Below are positions 26,396-38,040 of a stretch of DNA of 64,000 nt, in pieces. This DNA comes from Simmondsia chinensis. Taxonomy: Eukaryota; Streptophyta; Magnoliopsida; Caryophyllales; Simmondsiaceae. The notes below the pieces were generated by a model. The model saw only the letters and a list, made by a program, of their open reading frames with translations, had not been told where the DNA came from and ran no database searches. The stretch's first letter is position 1. The number at the start of each line of letters is the position of its first letter. The stretch spans positions 31,430,164 to 31,494,163 of the forward strand of contig JAGTTD010000011.1 of the NCBI GenBank assembly GCA_018398585.1. The letters run 5' to 3'. The position numbers and the translations under genes are program-made.

Positions 26396-27870
26396 GGGCA
26401 TTCACCTAGAAGCTATGTGTATTTGTTGGTAAACCCACCGTATCATTGTTGTTCCCCCTATCGCGCACACACGAACTACAGTTTTGTGATACTGCTATCA
26501 GTAAGAGTTTGATAAGAAATCTATTTTACACACAATGCTTGGACTATTTTATTAAATAACATAAATCTTGGACTAAAATATTATTCTACAAAATTCATAA
26601 ACTAAAAAAATTAATATACCAAATGTTAGGGTACTAGTGTGTAACAATAGTAACATTAATTGTGCGTGAATTAAATTGGCTCAATTAAAATTAATAAGAC
26701 TAAATTTATAATAGATAAAGTATATGAATCTTTTATAAAATCTTGCGCTGTTTATGGGAGAGCAATAGCACGCCAAACTAGATATATTGCGGAACTTCGC
26801 CAGTCCAATTGTTGAGTAATTATCGTATTTATTATATAGTTCTTAGTATCCTATTTTCTAATGTATTAGTTAGTTCATTTCTTAAAAAGATAACTATATT
26901 TTTTTTTCTGGGCTTATAATAAGTGTAGAGTAGTGTCTAAATACACGAAAACTCCAAGAAAAACAAAATACATAGATATTAAAAGAAGATGGAAAGAAAT
27001 AAAGAATTGATTTCTCAACTGACAACTAAAGCAGACCCAAGTAGACACTACTTGTTAATGCAATGAACAAATTACACTTTTTTAGACGTAATTAGTCACT
27101 TTTTTTGCAATTGATTGTATAGGTTAAGTTTTGTTTTTATTTTTTTTGTAGCTATTTTAATAGTTATAAAACAAAAAAGAAGAGCCTCGATCAATCGCAA
27201 GTTACTCACGATCGATCAAGTTTCAATTTATTTTTTCAAAAAAGTAACTAATTTCTAACAAATAAAATAACTTATTAAATTTATATATCGATCCCTATAT
27301 ACTCACAAATATAATATTGAATTTTTTGAAAATTGAAAAAAGGATTGAGTTATAAAATAAAATACAAAATATCAAAAATGCAGAATATAAGAAAGTGAAA
27401 TTACATCTTGTTCATGTATTTCTTATTTATCTATAGTTCTCATATTTATATTATTTAATTACATACAATAGCATTAATTTATAGGCAAAGCAATGCTACT
27501 GTTCCAAATCATGTGGCATTCATTCCCAGCAAAATTTAAAGGCCGGTCCCAATATTGCAATAAATATATTAAATAGGGCACCCGTAAGAGTTATTTTGTA
27601 CATGTCACAATTAAGTAAAAATATAAACAATTACATATCTAATTATTATGTTAAGAATTATAAAATATTCTAATATTTAGAATAGATTGAAATAAAAGGA
27701 GTAATTTTAGGAAATTAAATGGTGGCAGGTCTCACGTGAGAGTGTACAGAATCAGATCCCCACCCTCCCTATTCTGCCAACCCCCTCGTTCATTTCTACA
27801 TCTATTATTATTATTAGTTCTTAAGGTGAAATATATTTGGTCAAAAAAAAAAAAAGTTAAATATAAAAAT
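26396..27870. other. AT-rich intergenic, no gene seen
   Basis: About 1.5 kb of AT-rich sequence without a supported gene, RNA or element end. A short ATT microsatellite occurs near 27805. Confidence 0.5.
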
Positions 27871-27888
27871 TAGGACAGTGATATTGTT

Positions 27889-29357
27889 TTTTTTTTTTTG
27901 ATAATTGATCCACCGTGGGATTTTATTCAAAAGGAAGAAAGGTACAAATTATAATTATGTCTAGAGATTCAAAGCATCAAACAATCCCATCACAACATAA
28001 CCCAGCAAAACAACCCAAACACGCGACAGTAACACCCAAAAAAACACCCACAAAACCCACAAACACCTTCAACAAACCAACAACACACCCAAAAATCCAA
28101 CAAAACCCAAAGAAAACACGAAAGTGCAGACAATCTCAAGACAAGGAAAAATAAAAGGTACCAATCAAACCCAAGCGGAGACCACAATCCGATCCAGTCC
28201 TTTTTAACTGGATCTTGTAGTACCGCGGGCTCGCGGATGCAGAAAAGGCAATCAATGGTAGGGGGCAACCGGAGGCATAATCAGGCAGTGAAGCAGGGGC
28301 ACGGAGACCCAAGGTGCCAGGAGCAAGTGGGACGGGACCGCGACAGAGGGGCCACCCCGCAACCATCAACACCAAACCAACGAGGCCCCACTCCCCTAGA
28401 CCAAGCACCTGAGCAACATCAAGCCGACGAACCAAAGCCTAGACTACACCCACCCAGAATCACGAACCCATATCCCAAACCACGAAAACCCATTAGCACC
28501 CGCAACCAACCCGGAGAGGCGACAAACAGAAAGGGGTGAGAGAGCAAAATGGAACCCGAACCTGACCCCACATAACACCAAACCATCTCCTGAGGAGAAC
28601 CACACGAAGGGGGCAATGGAAGCCCCAAACAAAAGTGGTCCCGAGCGGGTCGGAGAGAAACCCAAAAGGAGCAGATCAAGAATCGGATCGAATCCATCCC
28701 ACAGACATCAAAAGCGAGGCCTCTCTATGCAGGGCCGGCAGTGCAGGACGGCGATGGCGACGAAGCAGGGACACGGTGGAGGGTAGACAAGCAGCTGGGA
28801 GGTAAAGTGGGAAGAGGACGACCTTGAAAAGACTCGGCGTGAGCACGAGCGAGAGCCATCACATGACACAACCCACCACCCAAGGAACCATACCCGACCC
28901 AACGCCCAACACCCAATCACGGACCCCACATCCGTCGAACAACACACGGCAAACACCACTGAAGAGCACACCAACAGGAAGGGCGGCGGGGAGAGCGAAG
29001 TCACCGAAGCGGCCCAGATCCATGCCGTCGGACCTTGGTTTGGAAGCTCATCAGCCAACGGAAAGGTGCGACATAGCCCCACCACCCAGCCCACACGGAC
29101 GTAGCGAACCCGGCTCCGCACACAGAACACCCCATCACCTGGAGGAAGCACCCAGACCCAGACACCCACGAATGGTCAAAGACAAACGAAAGCACTGCCG
29201 GCGTTGGTTACCGGCAGTTGGAGGGAGGGGGGGGGGGGGGGGTGGCGGGGGAGGAGACAGGGTGTCTCCCCCCATGCAAGCACGAAATTGGGAGGCGGGT
29301 TAGGGTTTTGTCAGGAAGTCGTCTTTTGTCAAAGGAAATTTTTATTTATTTCGATAC
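27889..29357 (-). mobile_element. LINE-like retrocopy without reverse transcriptase
   Basis: A perfect 18-bp duplication taggacagtgatattgtt lies at 27871-27888 and 29358-29375. Just inside the left copy is a T run (27889-27899), which is a 3' poly(A) tail for a minus-strand element, and AATAAA lies upstream of it (27922-27927). The 1469-bp body is far more GC-rich than its surroundings, with a G run at about 29226-29242. I find no reverse-transcriptase or endonuclease motif. It was made by target-primed reverse transcription: either an internally deleted L1-type element or a retroposed non-coding transcript. Confidence 0.75.
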
Positions 29358-29616
29358 TAGGACAGTGATATTGTTATAATATTTTTTTGCTAATGTTAGA
29401 ATAATTTTAACATAATAAGATTATAAAAGTCTTTATTATTACTCTCGCTTTCATAAAAAATACCATGATAATATTACTAATCTAAAATTATTTATTTAAA
29501 AAAAAAATTTGATAATTTTTTATTGTACATACATTTACATATATGTATACACTAAATTATATTCTAGTTAAACTTTTATTTTTGAATATCTACGATCTTA
29601 ATATTTATTGTGCAGA

Positions 29617-29617
29617 T

Positions 29618-29667
<50 letters not shown>
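29617..29667. repeat. (TA)n microsatellite
   Basis: An almost pure run of TA dinucleotides of about 50 bp. Confidence 0.95.
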
Positions 29668-29669
<2 letters not shown>

Positions 29670-29814
29670 CATGATGTAGATATATATCTGTGATGTGTGC
29701 CTGATGTGGCTTGCTTTGAGTTTGTTGTTCTGCTCGTCGTGTGTTTGGCCCTACTCATGATTGATGCTATCCTGCTGCCAGGTCTTTCGTTCTATGCTGC
29801 GGACCAAATTCTCA

Positions 29815-29945
29815 AAGTTGGGGGTCATCGGAAACAGCCTCTCTTCAGGGTGACCTCTTGAAGGGGGAAGACTGCGTACATCTACCCCTCCTAAACCTTG
29901 CTTATGTAGGAGCCCTCGGAGATATTGGGTCTATTGTTGTTGTTG
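29815..29945 (+). mobile_element. SINE, TTG-tail family, without 5S head
   Basis: Body from GTTGGGGGTCATCGGAAACA through GACTGCGTACATC to (TTG)n. A preceding segment ctgctgccaggt also occurs before the 31-kb copy and may be an alternative head, so the start is uncertain. Confidence 0.7.
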
Positions 29946-31020
29946 TAAATACTCTTTATTGAAATCATGTAAATTATTACGGTAGCTTTGGCAAGTTTTA
30001 GTTTAAGGACACTACCATCATCACATATATGATTTCGACAAACACATTCGTGTCGCATTCGTATTATAGTGGGCATAATTTTTCAAAAACAGACAAAAAT
30101 AACAGAACGCGGATAATTACATGTCATATAAGAGTTTTTGGGCAAACATGTACCAAACTTGTATATAAAATGTCTCCATATTATTTATTATTAAAATTTG
30201 ACCCAAAAAAAAATATACATATTATTAAAAATATTATTTTATAGAGTAATGGTATTAGCGGAGTAAAATTATTATTGCAAAAACAAGATCATAGTTTTTA
30301 AAATAATTTCGTAGATCTTATTATTTATAAGTCATATCGTTACTCTAACCGTTAAATTTCACCGGGCCTTTTAGGCCCGACCATAGAGTTGGTACACATA
30401 AGATCCACATATAAGTCCAAGTGAGGTTTCATCTTAAAATCAATTGGCAATAGATGAAGCAATCCACTACACTTATAAATTGTTCTCTTTACCCTTACCA
30501 CTCCATTGTGAAATTCAACTGCAAAACTCACATATAGAGTACTCTCAATACTAACAATAATAATTTTTATTTTAATAATAACAACTCTAAATATCACTAT
30601 TTTTTTACAAAAAGATTAAAATATTTAAATAATAAGCAATTTCATCATTATGTACCGGCGGAAATGGAGTCGTGGAATTCAGGGACTGGCATTCATGGGG
30701 GGGAAAAAAAGTTAATGTTAGCAAAACAATATATTATAATATTTGTTTAAGTCTTTAGTTAATATAAATTTATTTGACCAAAAAAAGTTGCTTTTACTGA
30801 AATCTACTTTTTTATTTTTATCGTACAATAAAAAATATATATGTTTTTTTTTAAAATCTATAATCAGAAGTAAAAATTATAAAAATTGGTAACCCTAGTT
30901 TTTTTAGGCATATATGACTTTCTCTTTGGTGTACTTATTTACTTATCTATCTACTTGTCTATTATTTATCTTGCAGTTACCTTCTAATAAATTTTGTTGG
31001 TTTTATACTTTCATGTTGCC
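29946..31020. other. AT-rich intergenic, no gene seen
   Basis: No supported coding region, RNA gene or element border. Confidence 0.5.
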
Positions 31021-31170
31021 ATGCTGCTAGGTTTCTCAGGTTGAGGGTCCTCAGACACAGCCTTCCTTCAGGATAGTGCTTTGAAAGGGGAAAGCTGCAT
31101 ACATCCACTCCGCCCCCCAAGATCCTACTTATACGGGAGTCATTGAAACACTGAGACTGTTATCGTTGTT
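31021..31170 (+). mobile_element. SINE, TTG-tail family, without 5S head
   Basis: The segment CTCAGGTTGAGGGTCCTC, the AAGCTGCATACATCCACTC body and a decayed TTG tail (gttatcgttgtt) are visible. The preceding atgctgctaggt is shared with the 29.8-kb copy. Confidence 0.65.
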
Positions 31171-32015
31171 ATAATCATAAGTAAAAATTTTTAACTTTAG
31201 TTCAAAATTGTCATTACTGTAATTTAAAAATAATTTTTTTAACGTCATAAACCTATTAAAAATAGTCCCTTTACAGAGGTCCACCTTGTAAGAGTAAGGT
31301 CGTGGACCTTAATCTTTTAATAAAAAAAAAGCCTTTTAATCACAAATAATATACATATTCTTATGTCCATTAGAATCTTGCTTCAATAATAGTAGAAGCT
31401 AAGTGAGGTAATAAAGTATTACTTTAAACAAAAAAAGTCTGAAGTTTGATTCTCTTTTTGAACCTTTCTTGAGAAATTCTTCACTTAAGTGACTCTTATA
31501 TTCTGGGTCACCATACAGATTGAATTTTACCGAGTAATTGAATTTCTCGTTAACAAATTTACATATTATTATATAAAAAATTTGAAATAAAAGAGTGAAA
31601 TAAATAGAACAAAAAGGACACTGTGGAGTATCACTTCATGTAGGGAAGAGGACACTTTTATTTACGAAACCAACAGCTCATTTTTTGACATGACCTCTCA
31701 TTTTTGCATTTTTTTGCTCCCTTTTTTTTATTTTTCATTTCTTACTTTTTTTTTTTTCTAACGAAAAATTTGGTTATCCAGTAAATTTTAACCCATGTGA
31801 CAACTTATATACCATATGAGTCAGTTAAGTCAAAGATTCTTCAGGAAGAGATTCAAGCAAAAAATCAAACTCCAGACCTTTTGGCTTAAAGCATAAAGTA
31901 CCACTATCACATAAAAGTATAAACATTTTTTTTTTTAACTTTTACATCGGTAATGCTTAGGGGAGGGAATGACACACTCGAACCAATTTCATAATTAGCC
32001 AATTTTCGTTTCAAC
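31171..32015. other. AT-rich intergenic, no gene seen
   Basis: No supported gene or element; several A and T runs. Confidence 0.5.
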
Positions 32016-32031
32016 CATTGGGATAAAGGAA

Positions 32032-32125
32032 CAACAACAACAAACTCAGTGCCCTAAAGGGCTCCCGCAAAAGCAGGGTCTAGAGGGTAGATGTACGCAG
32101 CCTTTCCCCTTCAGGGGCTACCCTT
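32032..32125 (-). mobile_element. 5'-truncated SINE with 16-bp TSD
   Basis: The tail is caacaacaac on the plus strand, then the inverted GGGCTCCCGC...GTACGCAGCC body. A perfect duplication cattgggataaaggaa flanks it (32016-32031 and 32126-32141). Confidence 0.9.
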
Positions 32126-32274
32126 CATTGGGATAAAGGAAACAGCCATAAAATTGTAAACGTAGAATGCGTGATCCAACTCTGTAGTCAGAATTCTCCT
32201 TTTTATATGTTATTTATACTTACAACCCTCTTTTTTTTTTTTGTCATATTTTAGTTTAAGTAAATTTAAGAACA

Positions 32275-32438
32275 AGCCCATTATGAGGGCTTCTCCTACT
32301 CACACGTTCATCACTTAGGGATAAAGATTCAATTCTCATTGAGGATATATTCATGACTTACCTGCTTATGGAGATTGTGAGCCTTCTCATAAACCGAAAT
32401 TGGTTAGGGCAATTCAATCCCTCATTACAAAAAAAAAG
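32275..32438 (+). mobile_element. tRNA-derived SINE with poly(A) tail
   Basis: It begins agcccattatgagggc, contains an AGATTCAATTCTCATTGAGG segment resembling a Pol III B box, and ends in a run of A after TCCCTCATTAC. It is the same family as the minus-strand copy at 36308. Confidence 0.65.
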
Positions 32439-33350
32439 TAAAATATTTGAAAATTAATATTTAAATTCTCAAAAATAAAAAATTTTAAAAAATAATGAAC
32501 AGAACTTTCCTATTTGAAGTCTTTACTTTTTCGGCAAACAGTATTCAAATTTCATGCTTAAAAAAAGGCTCAGCAGTTAGGAAAGGACAATTTTTCTGTC
32601 AGCTCACGTGTATGCATAGTTACTAAAATATACTGTAAGAATTAAACATAATTTAGTATATTTATATTTACTTTTTTTTTTTGGTTCTAAGTATATTTAT
32701 ATTTACTCGATTGTATAATAAAGAAAACAAAAATATTGTATATAATTATATTCATTAAGAACTCCTAAGTATAAAAGAATGGCCATGGATATAATTTTTT
32801 TAATTTTGACTTTTATTTGATAGTATTATTTAAATAAAAAATAAGATATAAGGCAACAATTTTAAAAATCAATGTAAAGATTTAGCAAAATATAAAACCT
32901 TAATCTTAAATAAATATAAATATGATTATTTTTAACAGATTAATTTATGTTTTTAATAGATAAATATGAATATATTGTTTACTATGTAAATTATAGGGGT
33001 ATTTTATTCTTTCTTTCTTTTTTTTTTTGGGGGGTGGAGGGGGGCATTCTTTCTTTCTTTCTTTTTAAGATGCACTCTATAAAGGCAAATTTAAACCAAC
33101 TTATATAAATGAACATTTTATAAAATTTAAAATTTTTGCTTGAAACTGAATTTATTTTAATTTTTAGGTACTTTGATGCTCTATCACCTTTACATGCTTA
33201 TGTAGAAATTTATCATTTAAATATTTTGATATTTTAGTATTTATTATTTTAATATAATGATATTTTAATATATATAGTTTTGAAATCTAAAAAGTTTGAT
33301 AATCAAGTACTCTATGCACAAATGTAGTAGATTTTCATTCGATAATACTG
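32439..33350. other. AT-rich intergenic, no gene seen
   Basis: Includes CTTT-rich runs (about 33010-33065) and a fragment related to the acttaagtacc MITE family near 33160-33330. No gene. Confidence 0.5.
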
Positions 33351-33364
33351 ACATTGAACATAAT

Positions 33365-33413
33365 CAAGAACAATAGCAGACCCAGTGTTTTAATAGCTCC
33401 CGCCTAAGCGGTA
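33365..33413 (-). mobile_element. Extremely truncated SINE (49 bp) with 14-bp TSD
   Basis: Only the 3' body (inverse of CGGGAGCTATTAAAACACTGGG) and a decayed tail remain. A perfect acattgaacataat duplication flanks it (33351-33364 and 33414-33427). Confidence 0.85.
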
Positions 33414-33935
33414 ACATTGAACATAATGCGGATAATATATAGGTAATCTTTGTCAAACCCGATGATTTTTTTCATAAAAAATATTAACATGCCACATTAT
33501 TTTGATAATATACGTATTATCTTTCATTACAGTTCAATAAATTTTTATCTAATCTATTAAATTTGTGATAAAAGTATTAATATATCTCATACATATCATC
33601 TTTTATCACATACAACGTCAACAGTGTTGGTATAAAGTTCAACAAATTTTTACCGATTTCACCATAAGGTATGTATGTGAAAAAATTTTAAAATTTCGGG
33701 TTATCTTATAGTATATATATATCAAAATGTTAGGATATTATGTTGTACATCCTTAAACGGCAGCATATCCATATAAAAAGTATTACTAAATAATATTTTT
33801 GTCAGGACTACAATGCTCTGGGTCTGATCAGACAAGTATATTACCAATTTTAATACGAATTTTGCTAAAAAAAATTACATATTAACTACATTACAACAAT
33901 GAAAACAAACTGAAGCAAATTCTAAATCTTTGCAT

Positions 33936-35339
33936 TTAAACAAAAAATAGAGTCCAATGTAGTAACAAAACAGCTAACATACCAAACACAGACACCAAAT
34001 CAAACCCAGTTGCAGCTTCAGATTTTTTCCTTGGTTGAAGAAATGAATTAATCTTCTGACTCCCACAGAAATTCACATCATTTTTAACCCCAAATGCCTC
34101 TTTTGGATCCAAACAAAGCCCAGAATTTCCACTCAAATCCAAATTTCTCCCAAGTCTCCTAAAAAAACTCTCATTAAAAGGAACAACACCTTCTAGAAAG
34201 TTCCTGCTGAGATTCAGATGGTATATGTGTGTCAGAGAGGTGAACCCAGCTGGGATTTCTCCGGTTAACCGGTTTTTTTCTAAGGATAATGTGGTTAAGT
34301 TTATGAGATTGCAGAAACTAAGTGGTATGTTGCCAGAATAGCCTGAATTTGCTAGTCTGAGTTCTTGTAATTTGATTAGAGATCCGAACTCAGAAGGGAT
34401 TGGGATCAACATTGGATTGTTGTCCATTATGAAGTATTGTAAGTTCACTAATTTGGAAAGAGTTTTAGGGAATCCGATACCGCGAAGTCTATTGTTGCTT
34501 AAAGCAATGAAATTTAGCGAACTAAGGGTTCCAATGGTGTTAGGGATGGTGCCTATGAGAGAGTTTGAGCTGAGATCGAGTTTTTGAAGCAAACCTAGTT
34601 GACCAATTGATCTTGGGATGAAACCCGAAAGTGAATTATAGCTTAGATCGAGTCCTACAAGGTTTTTGAGATTACCCAGTTGGAATGGGATGGTACCTGA
34701 TAGCATATTGTAGCTTAAGTCGAGATGAACTAATAAGTTCAGCTTAGAAAGTTCAACTGGTACAGAACCGGTGAGGCGGTTTTGTGACAATGTGAGGACT
34801 TGAAGGGACTTAAGATGGGAGATCTGAGATGGGATTTTTCCAAAGAGCGACGGGTTCGAACGGAGGCTGAGCTGCTGGAGAGGGGATTTTGAGAATACTG
34901 GTATGTGAATGGTGGTTTTGAAGTGAGAGAAGCAGTTGTAGAAGAAGACAGATTGGAGGTAAGGGAGGTCAAAGATTTGGGAAGGGAAAGTGGCAGTGGG
35001 CTTGCAGGTTGGGTTAGGTGGGGTGCCAAAATCAAGCCTTGTGACATGTAGGTGAGTGTCAGCCATGGGTTTGCACTCAAGGCCACGCCAAGATGAGCCT
35101 GGTTTACATGGGTTAGGGTAAGTGAGTCTCCAGTTTGTGTCAGATGACATGGCTTCCATGATTCTGAAGAGGGTTTGTAGCTCTGACTGGACCATGGTGG
35201 TTTCGATGGCGGTGTCAGTGGTGGCTGCTGCTGGTGAATTGGGTGGTTTTGGAGTATGAGGGGTGGCTGAGCCAGGGGGAATAAAAGTGTATAACGAGAG
35301 TAGCAGGAACAGGAGAGAGTAGGAACAGAAGCAGCACAT
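33936..35339 (-). CDS. RLP29: Receptor-like LRR protein, RLP29 type
   Basis: An intronless 467-residue protein. Residues 1-25 (CCFCSYSLLFLLLSLYTFI core) form a signal peptide. An N-terminal cap follows with SSDTNWRLTYPNPCKPGSSW. About ten plant-type LRRs of the LxxLxLSxNxLTGxIP form run from residue 130 to 400. There is a C-terminal cap with paired cysteines (GLCLDPKEAFGV and VNFCGS) and a final hydrophobic stretch (FDLVSVFGMLAVLLLHWTLFF) that is a membrane span or GPI signal. There is no kinase domain, so it would act at the cell surface with partner kinases. The blocks PNPTCK, LQSVFFYNCF and LDLSGNSGLCL agree with what I recall of Arabidopsis RLP29 (At2g42800). Ligand unknown. Three degenerate tandem repeats lie just upstream. 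Confidence 0.92.
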   Translation of the reverse strand: MCCFCSYSLLFLLLSLYTFIPPGSATPHTPKPPNSPAAATTDTAIETTMVQSELQTLFRIMEAMSSDTNWRLTYPNPCKPGSSWRGLECKPMADTHLHVTRLDFGTPPNPTCKPTATFPSQIFDLPYLQSVFFYNCFSHFKTTIHIPVFSKSPLQQLSLRSNPSLFGKIPSQISHLKSLQVLTLSQNRLTGSVPVELSKLNLLVHLDLSYNMLSGTIPFQLGNLKNLVGLDLSYNSLSGFIPRSIGQLGLLQKLDLSSNSLIGTIPNTIGTLSSLNFIALSNNRLRGIGFPKTLSKLVNLQYFIMDNNPMLIPIPSEFGSLIKLQELRLANSGYSGNIPLSFCNLINLTTLSLEKNRLTGEIPAGFTSLTHIYHLNLSRNFLEGVVPFNESFFRRLGRNLDLSGNSGLCLDPKEAFGVKNDVNFCGSQKINSFLQPRKKSEAATGFDLVSVFGMLAVLLLHWTLFFV

Positions 35340-35440
35340 TGTTGGGTTTTTGTTTCTGAGTTGTTCAGGAGTAGTAGTCAGTAGAATAAGTTGTATTTAA
35401 ACATGAACTGAGAAATGGGATGGGGGAGAAGGGAAGAAAC

Positions 35441-35812
35441 CTGCAATCCAACGGCTAGCAGTCGCATTGTAATGTTAAGATATGGGTATAACTAAGGAAT
35501 TAACATTTGAAGTCTATATAAAAAACCCACCGAGGTTTCGTACCAAAATCAACCGACATTTAGGAGAAAAAACTCACAATCAAACGGCTAGCGGTCGCAT
35601 TGTAATATTATAGATCTGGGCATCACTACAAAATTGACAAATGAGAAGGTTTTATACTAAAACTAACTCACGTGTAGGTAAAGAAATCTGTAATCAAATC
35701 CTAACGGCTGCAGCATAATATCATAATTTTGTCATCACTAAGGAATCGACATGTGAGGTCTGCACAAAAAGCCCACAAAGTTTCCGTACCGAAACTCATA
35801 TAGAAGTAGAGT
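35441..35812. repeat. Degenerate three-copy tandem repeat upstream of RLP29
   Basis: Units start at about 35441, 35573 and 35688 (132, 115 and 125 bp). Each has AATC-AACGGCTAGC-type start, a GCATTGTAATATTA-like segment, a CATCACTAA-GAATTGACA segment and a TTTCGTACCAAAA segment. They begin about 100 bp upstream of the RLP29 start codon, so in its promoter or leader. Confidence 0.7.
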
Positions 35813-36307
35813 AACATACCAAACTTATATACCAATCTCTTCTTAGTTATTTAACTGTAGACTCATAACAGTTGTGTTATTTACGACAAAACGAGTTTTA
35901 TTTGATTCCAAAAGAGATGTGACAGATGATGGGAGGGTGGGGACAAGGACATTGAGTGAGTGGGGGATGTGAAAGGAGAACTTGAACATGTTTCATTCGC
36001 TGAGACAAGTGAGAAAATCATTCAATTTATTTGTTGAAAACACATAACAAGAGATTGACAGAAAGGGACCTCCTCAAAGTGTTTGGAACTAGGATGGAGA
36101 GTATCATCTCTGAAATGTTTTGAATTATTCAAGATTTTATCTTTGTTTTTTTTTAAATATTCTCTTTGAAAATAGAAAAAGTTGGAAACACTTAATAATT
36201 AAGAGTTTGATATTATTTTCTATTGGTAATTTTTGACTTTTTAGAAAGTAAAAAATTATATTTTCAAAACAATTTAACCGAGTTTTGATTTTTTGTTTTC
36301 AATTTTT
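35813..36307. other. Upstream region of RLP29, no gene seen
   Basis: AT-rich. Contains a diverged copy of the gtttggtat-type MITE near 36190-36300. No coding region. Confidence 0.4.
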
Positions 36308-36481
36308 TTTGGTAATGAGAGACTGGGTTACCCCAGCCAACCCTGACCCATAAGGAGACCTACAATCCCTATAAGCAAGTTAAGTCATGAATATATCCTC
36401 AACGAGAATCGAACTCCTAACCCCTAGGCGATGACCGCATGGGTAGGAGACGCCACCAACTGAAACGCCCTCATGATGGGC
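36308..36481 (-). mobile_element. tRNA-derived SINE with 10-bp TSD
   Basis: On the minus strand, CAGTTGGTGGCGTC resembles a Pol III A box and GAGTTCGATTCTCG a B box. The 3' end is ATTACC followed by A. The repeat ttcaattttt at 36298-36307 and 36482-36491 flanks it. Same family as 32275. Confidence 0.75.
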
Positions 36482-36668
36482 TTCAATTTTTCTTAAGCAC
36501 AAATTAAAAATAAAAACTGCTTCCAACATCTAATTTGAATTTCTTAAAAACCAAAAACAACAAACGGAAAATAATGACAAGCATGCCCTAAGACAACGTG
36601 AGACAAATGCACCCCTTACATTTAAGGGGGGAAAAAACCTTAAAAGAACAAATATTCATATTTTAGTA

Positions 36669-36920
36669 TAAGCGTGCTTGGGCGAACACACTGTCACCGG
36701 ATCACATTAAAACTCTGAAATTAAGCGTGCTTAGACGAGAATAGTACCAGGATGGGTGACTTCCTGGGAAGTCCTCACCCTCAGATTAGGGGCACTCGGA
36801 AACAACCTCTCTTCATAGGTAATACCCTAAAGAGGGAAGGCTGCGTACATCCACCCCGCCCCCCCGCGACCTTGCTTAGGCGGGAGCCTTTAGAGCACTG
36901 GGTATGTTATTTGTTGAAAA
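36669..36920 (+). mobile_element. 5S-headed SINE with a partly duplicated 5S segment
   Basis: The 5S head from CACTGTCACCGGATCAC (about 36688) through GGAAGTCCTC is followed by the standard body (GGAAGGCTGCGTACATCC) and a decayed TTG tail. Immediately upstream, TAAGCGTGCTTGGGCGA (36669-36685) repeats an internal piece of the 5S head that occurs again at about 36722. The TSD is not clear. Confidence 0.75.
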
Positions 36921-38028
36921 TGGGAACTAGAAAGTAAAATTTTTTTTTTCTAAAAAACATAGTTTTCCACCAAATTTCCCACATAGTCAACATATTTTGG
37001 CACAAAGTATATTGGCCTTAAGAGCCTATTCTAAGGAACAACAAAGTATTTTACATTGAACAGGGGATCATGAAGCCAAATTCAGGCAATTCTTACGTCG
37101 GGACAGGGTTAGTCCTACACCAACCCTTAGAATCTCCCCACACGGTGAACATATATATAAGTATAGTGCAACGTTCAATAGTCATGGATGGATTCTTTTT
37201 AAGAAGGTAAGAATTACATTGAGAGAAGGTAAAGAGTTTCGAAACCCGAGTTATTGTTGGGGCTAGTGTGGCCTTGCTAATAATATTTTTATGACAGTAA
37301 AGAGGCACAACAATGCGCTGATAAGGGCCACTAATATCCAGAGAGGAAGTAGATGAGCTTCGAACTCAAGATCTCATGTTTGAAGTAAATAGCTTCATTA
37401 CTACACCAAATCCAACAGTTCAAGCGGCTCTGCCAATATGTCCACCCCTTGTCGCTCGTAGTAGTCAACAAAAGGGAAAAAACACTAGTGTATGCTTGGC
37501 ATAGATGTTGAATGATCGTGTTGTCATATAATGATTGATTTCCTTATTTGAAATCAATTGGAGCTTGTTTATGTTCATTACGGAGGTTCTACAAGCTAAA
37601 AGTTGAGTTCAAGCAAATTTGATAAATTGAGGATCTTGACTTAATAAAAACCCAAAACAATTTGTTACCGACTCAAATAGCCGTAAAATAACAAAATATG
37701 AACAATTTATTAATGGCTAACTCTCTCCTCGTCAACACTAGTTAAGTCATAACTTTTGCTCAAATTATCCAACTAACATAGATTTAGGGAGAACTAATTG
37801 GTTTATAAATGAGTGCTCTAGGAATAGTCGGTTTAGCTTTGAATCTACGTGCCCAAAACCTCATTCTCCAAGAAACCCATGCAGTGAAAGATTCTGAATT
37901 TGACAATTTCTACACCAGAAGTAGTCTCTTAAACGATAGAGTTGACTGAGTAATCTCAATCTAATTCTGGATCAAATTATACAAAAAATACAGTAAATAC
38001 CAATACAAATTTGGATCATATTATCCAT
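36921..38028. other. Intergenic, no gene seen
   Basis: No supported gene. The stretch is AT-rich with mixed-complexity repeats that I cannot name. Confidence 0.45.
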
Positions 38029-38040
38029 ATTTCAGCTCAA

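Noticed and set aside
28708..29169. 153-codon open frame on the minus strand in the GC-rich block
   Set aside because: High GC lowers stop frequency, both strands are open, and the peptide is Trp/Cys/Val-rich low-meaning sequence. It lies inside a retroposed unit and resembles no family.
28824..29303. 159-codon plus-strand frame rich in Pro, Thr and Gly
   Set aside because: It is the antisense of the same GC-rich block and runs through a G homopolymer; no family match is recognisable.
34372..35086. Open frames overlapping RLP29
   Set aside because: They are antisense or shifted readings of the LRR-coding sequence, where repeats keep other frames open.
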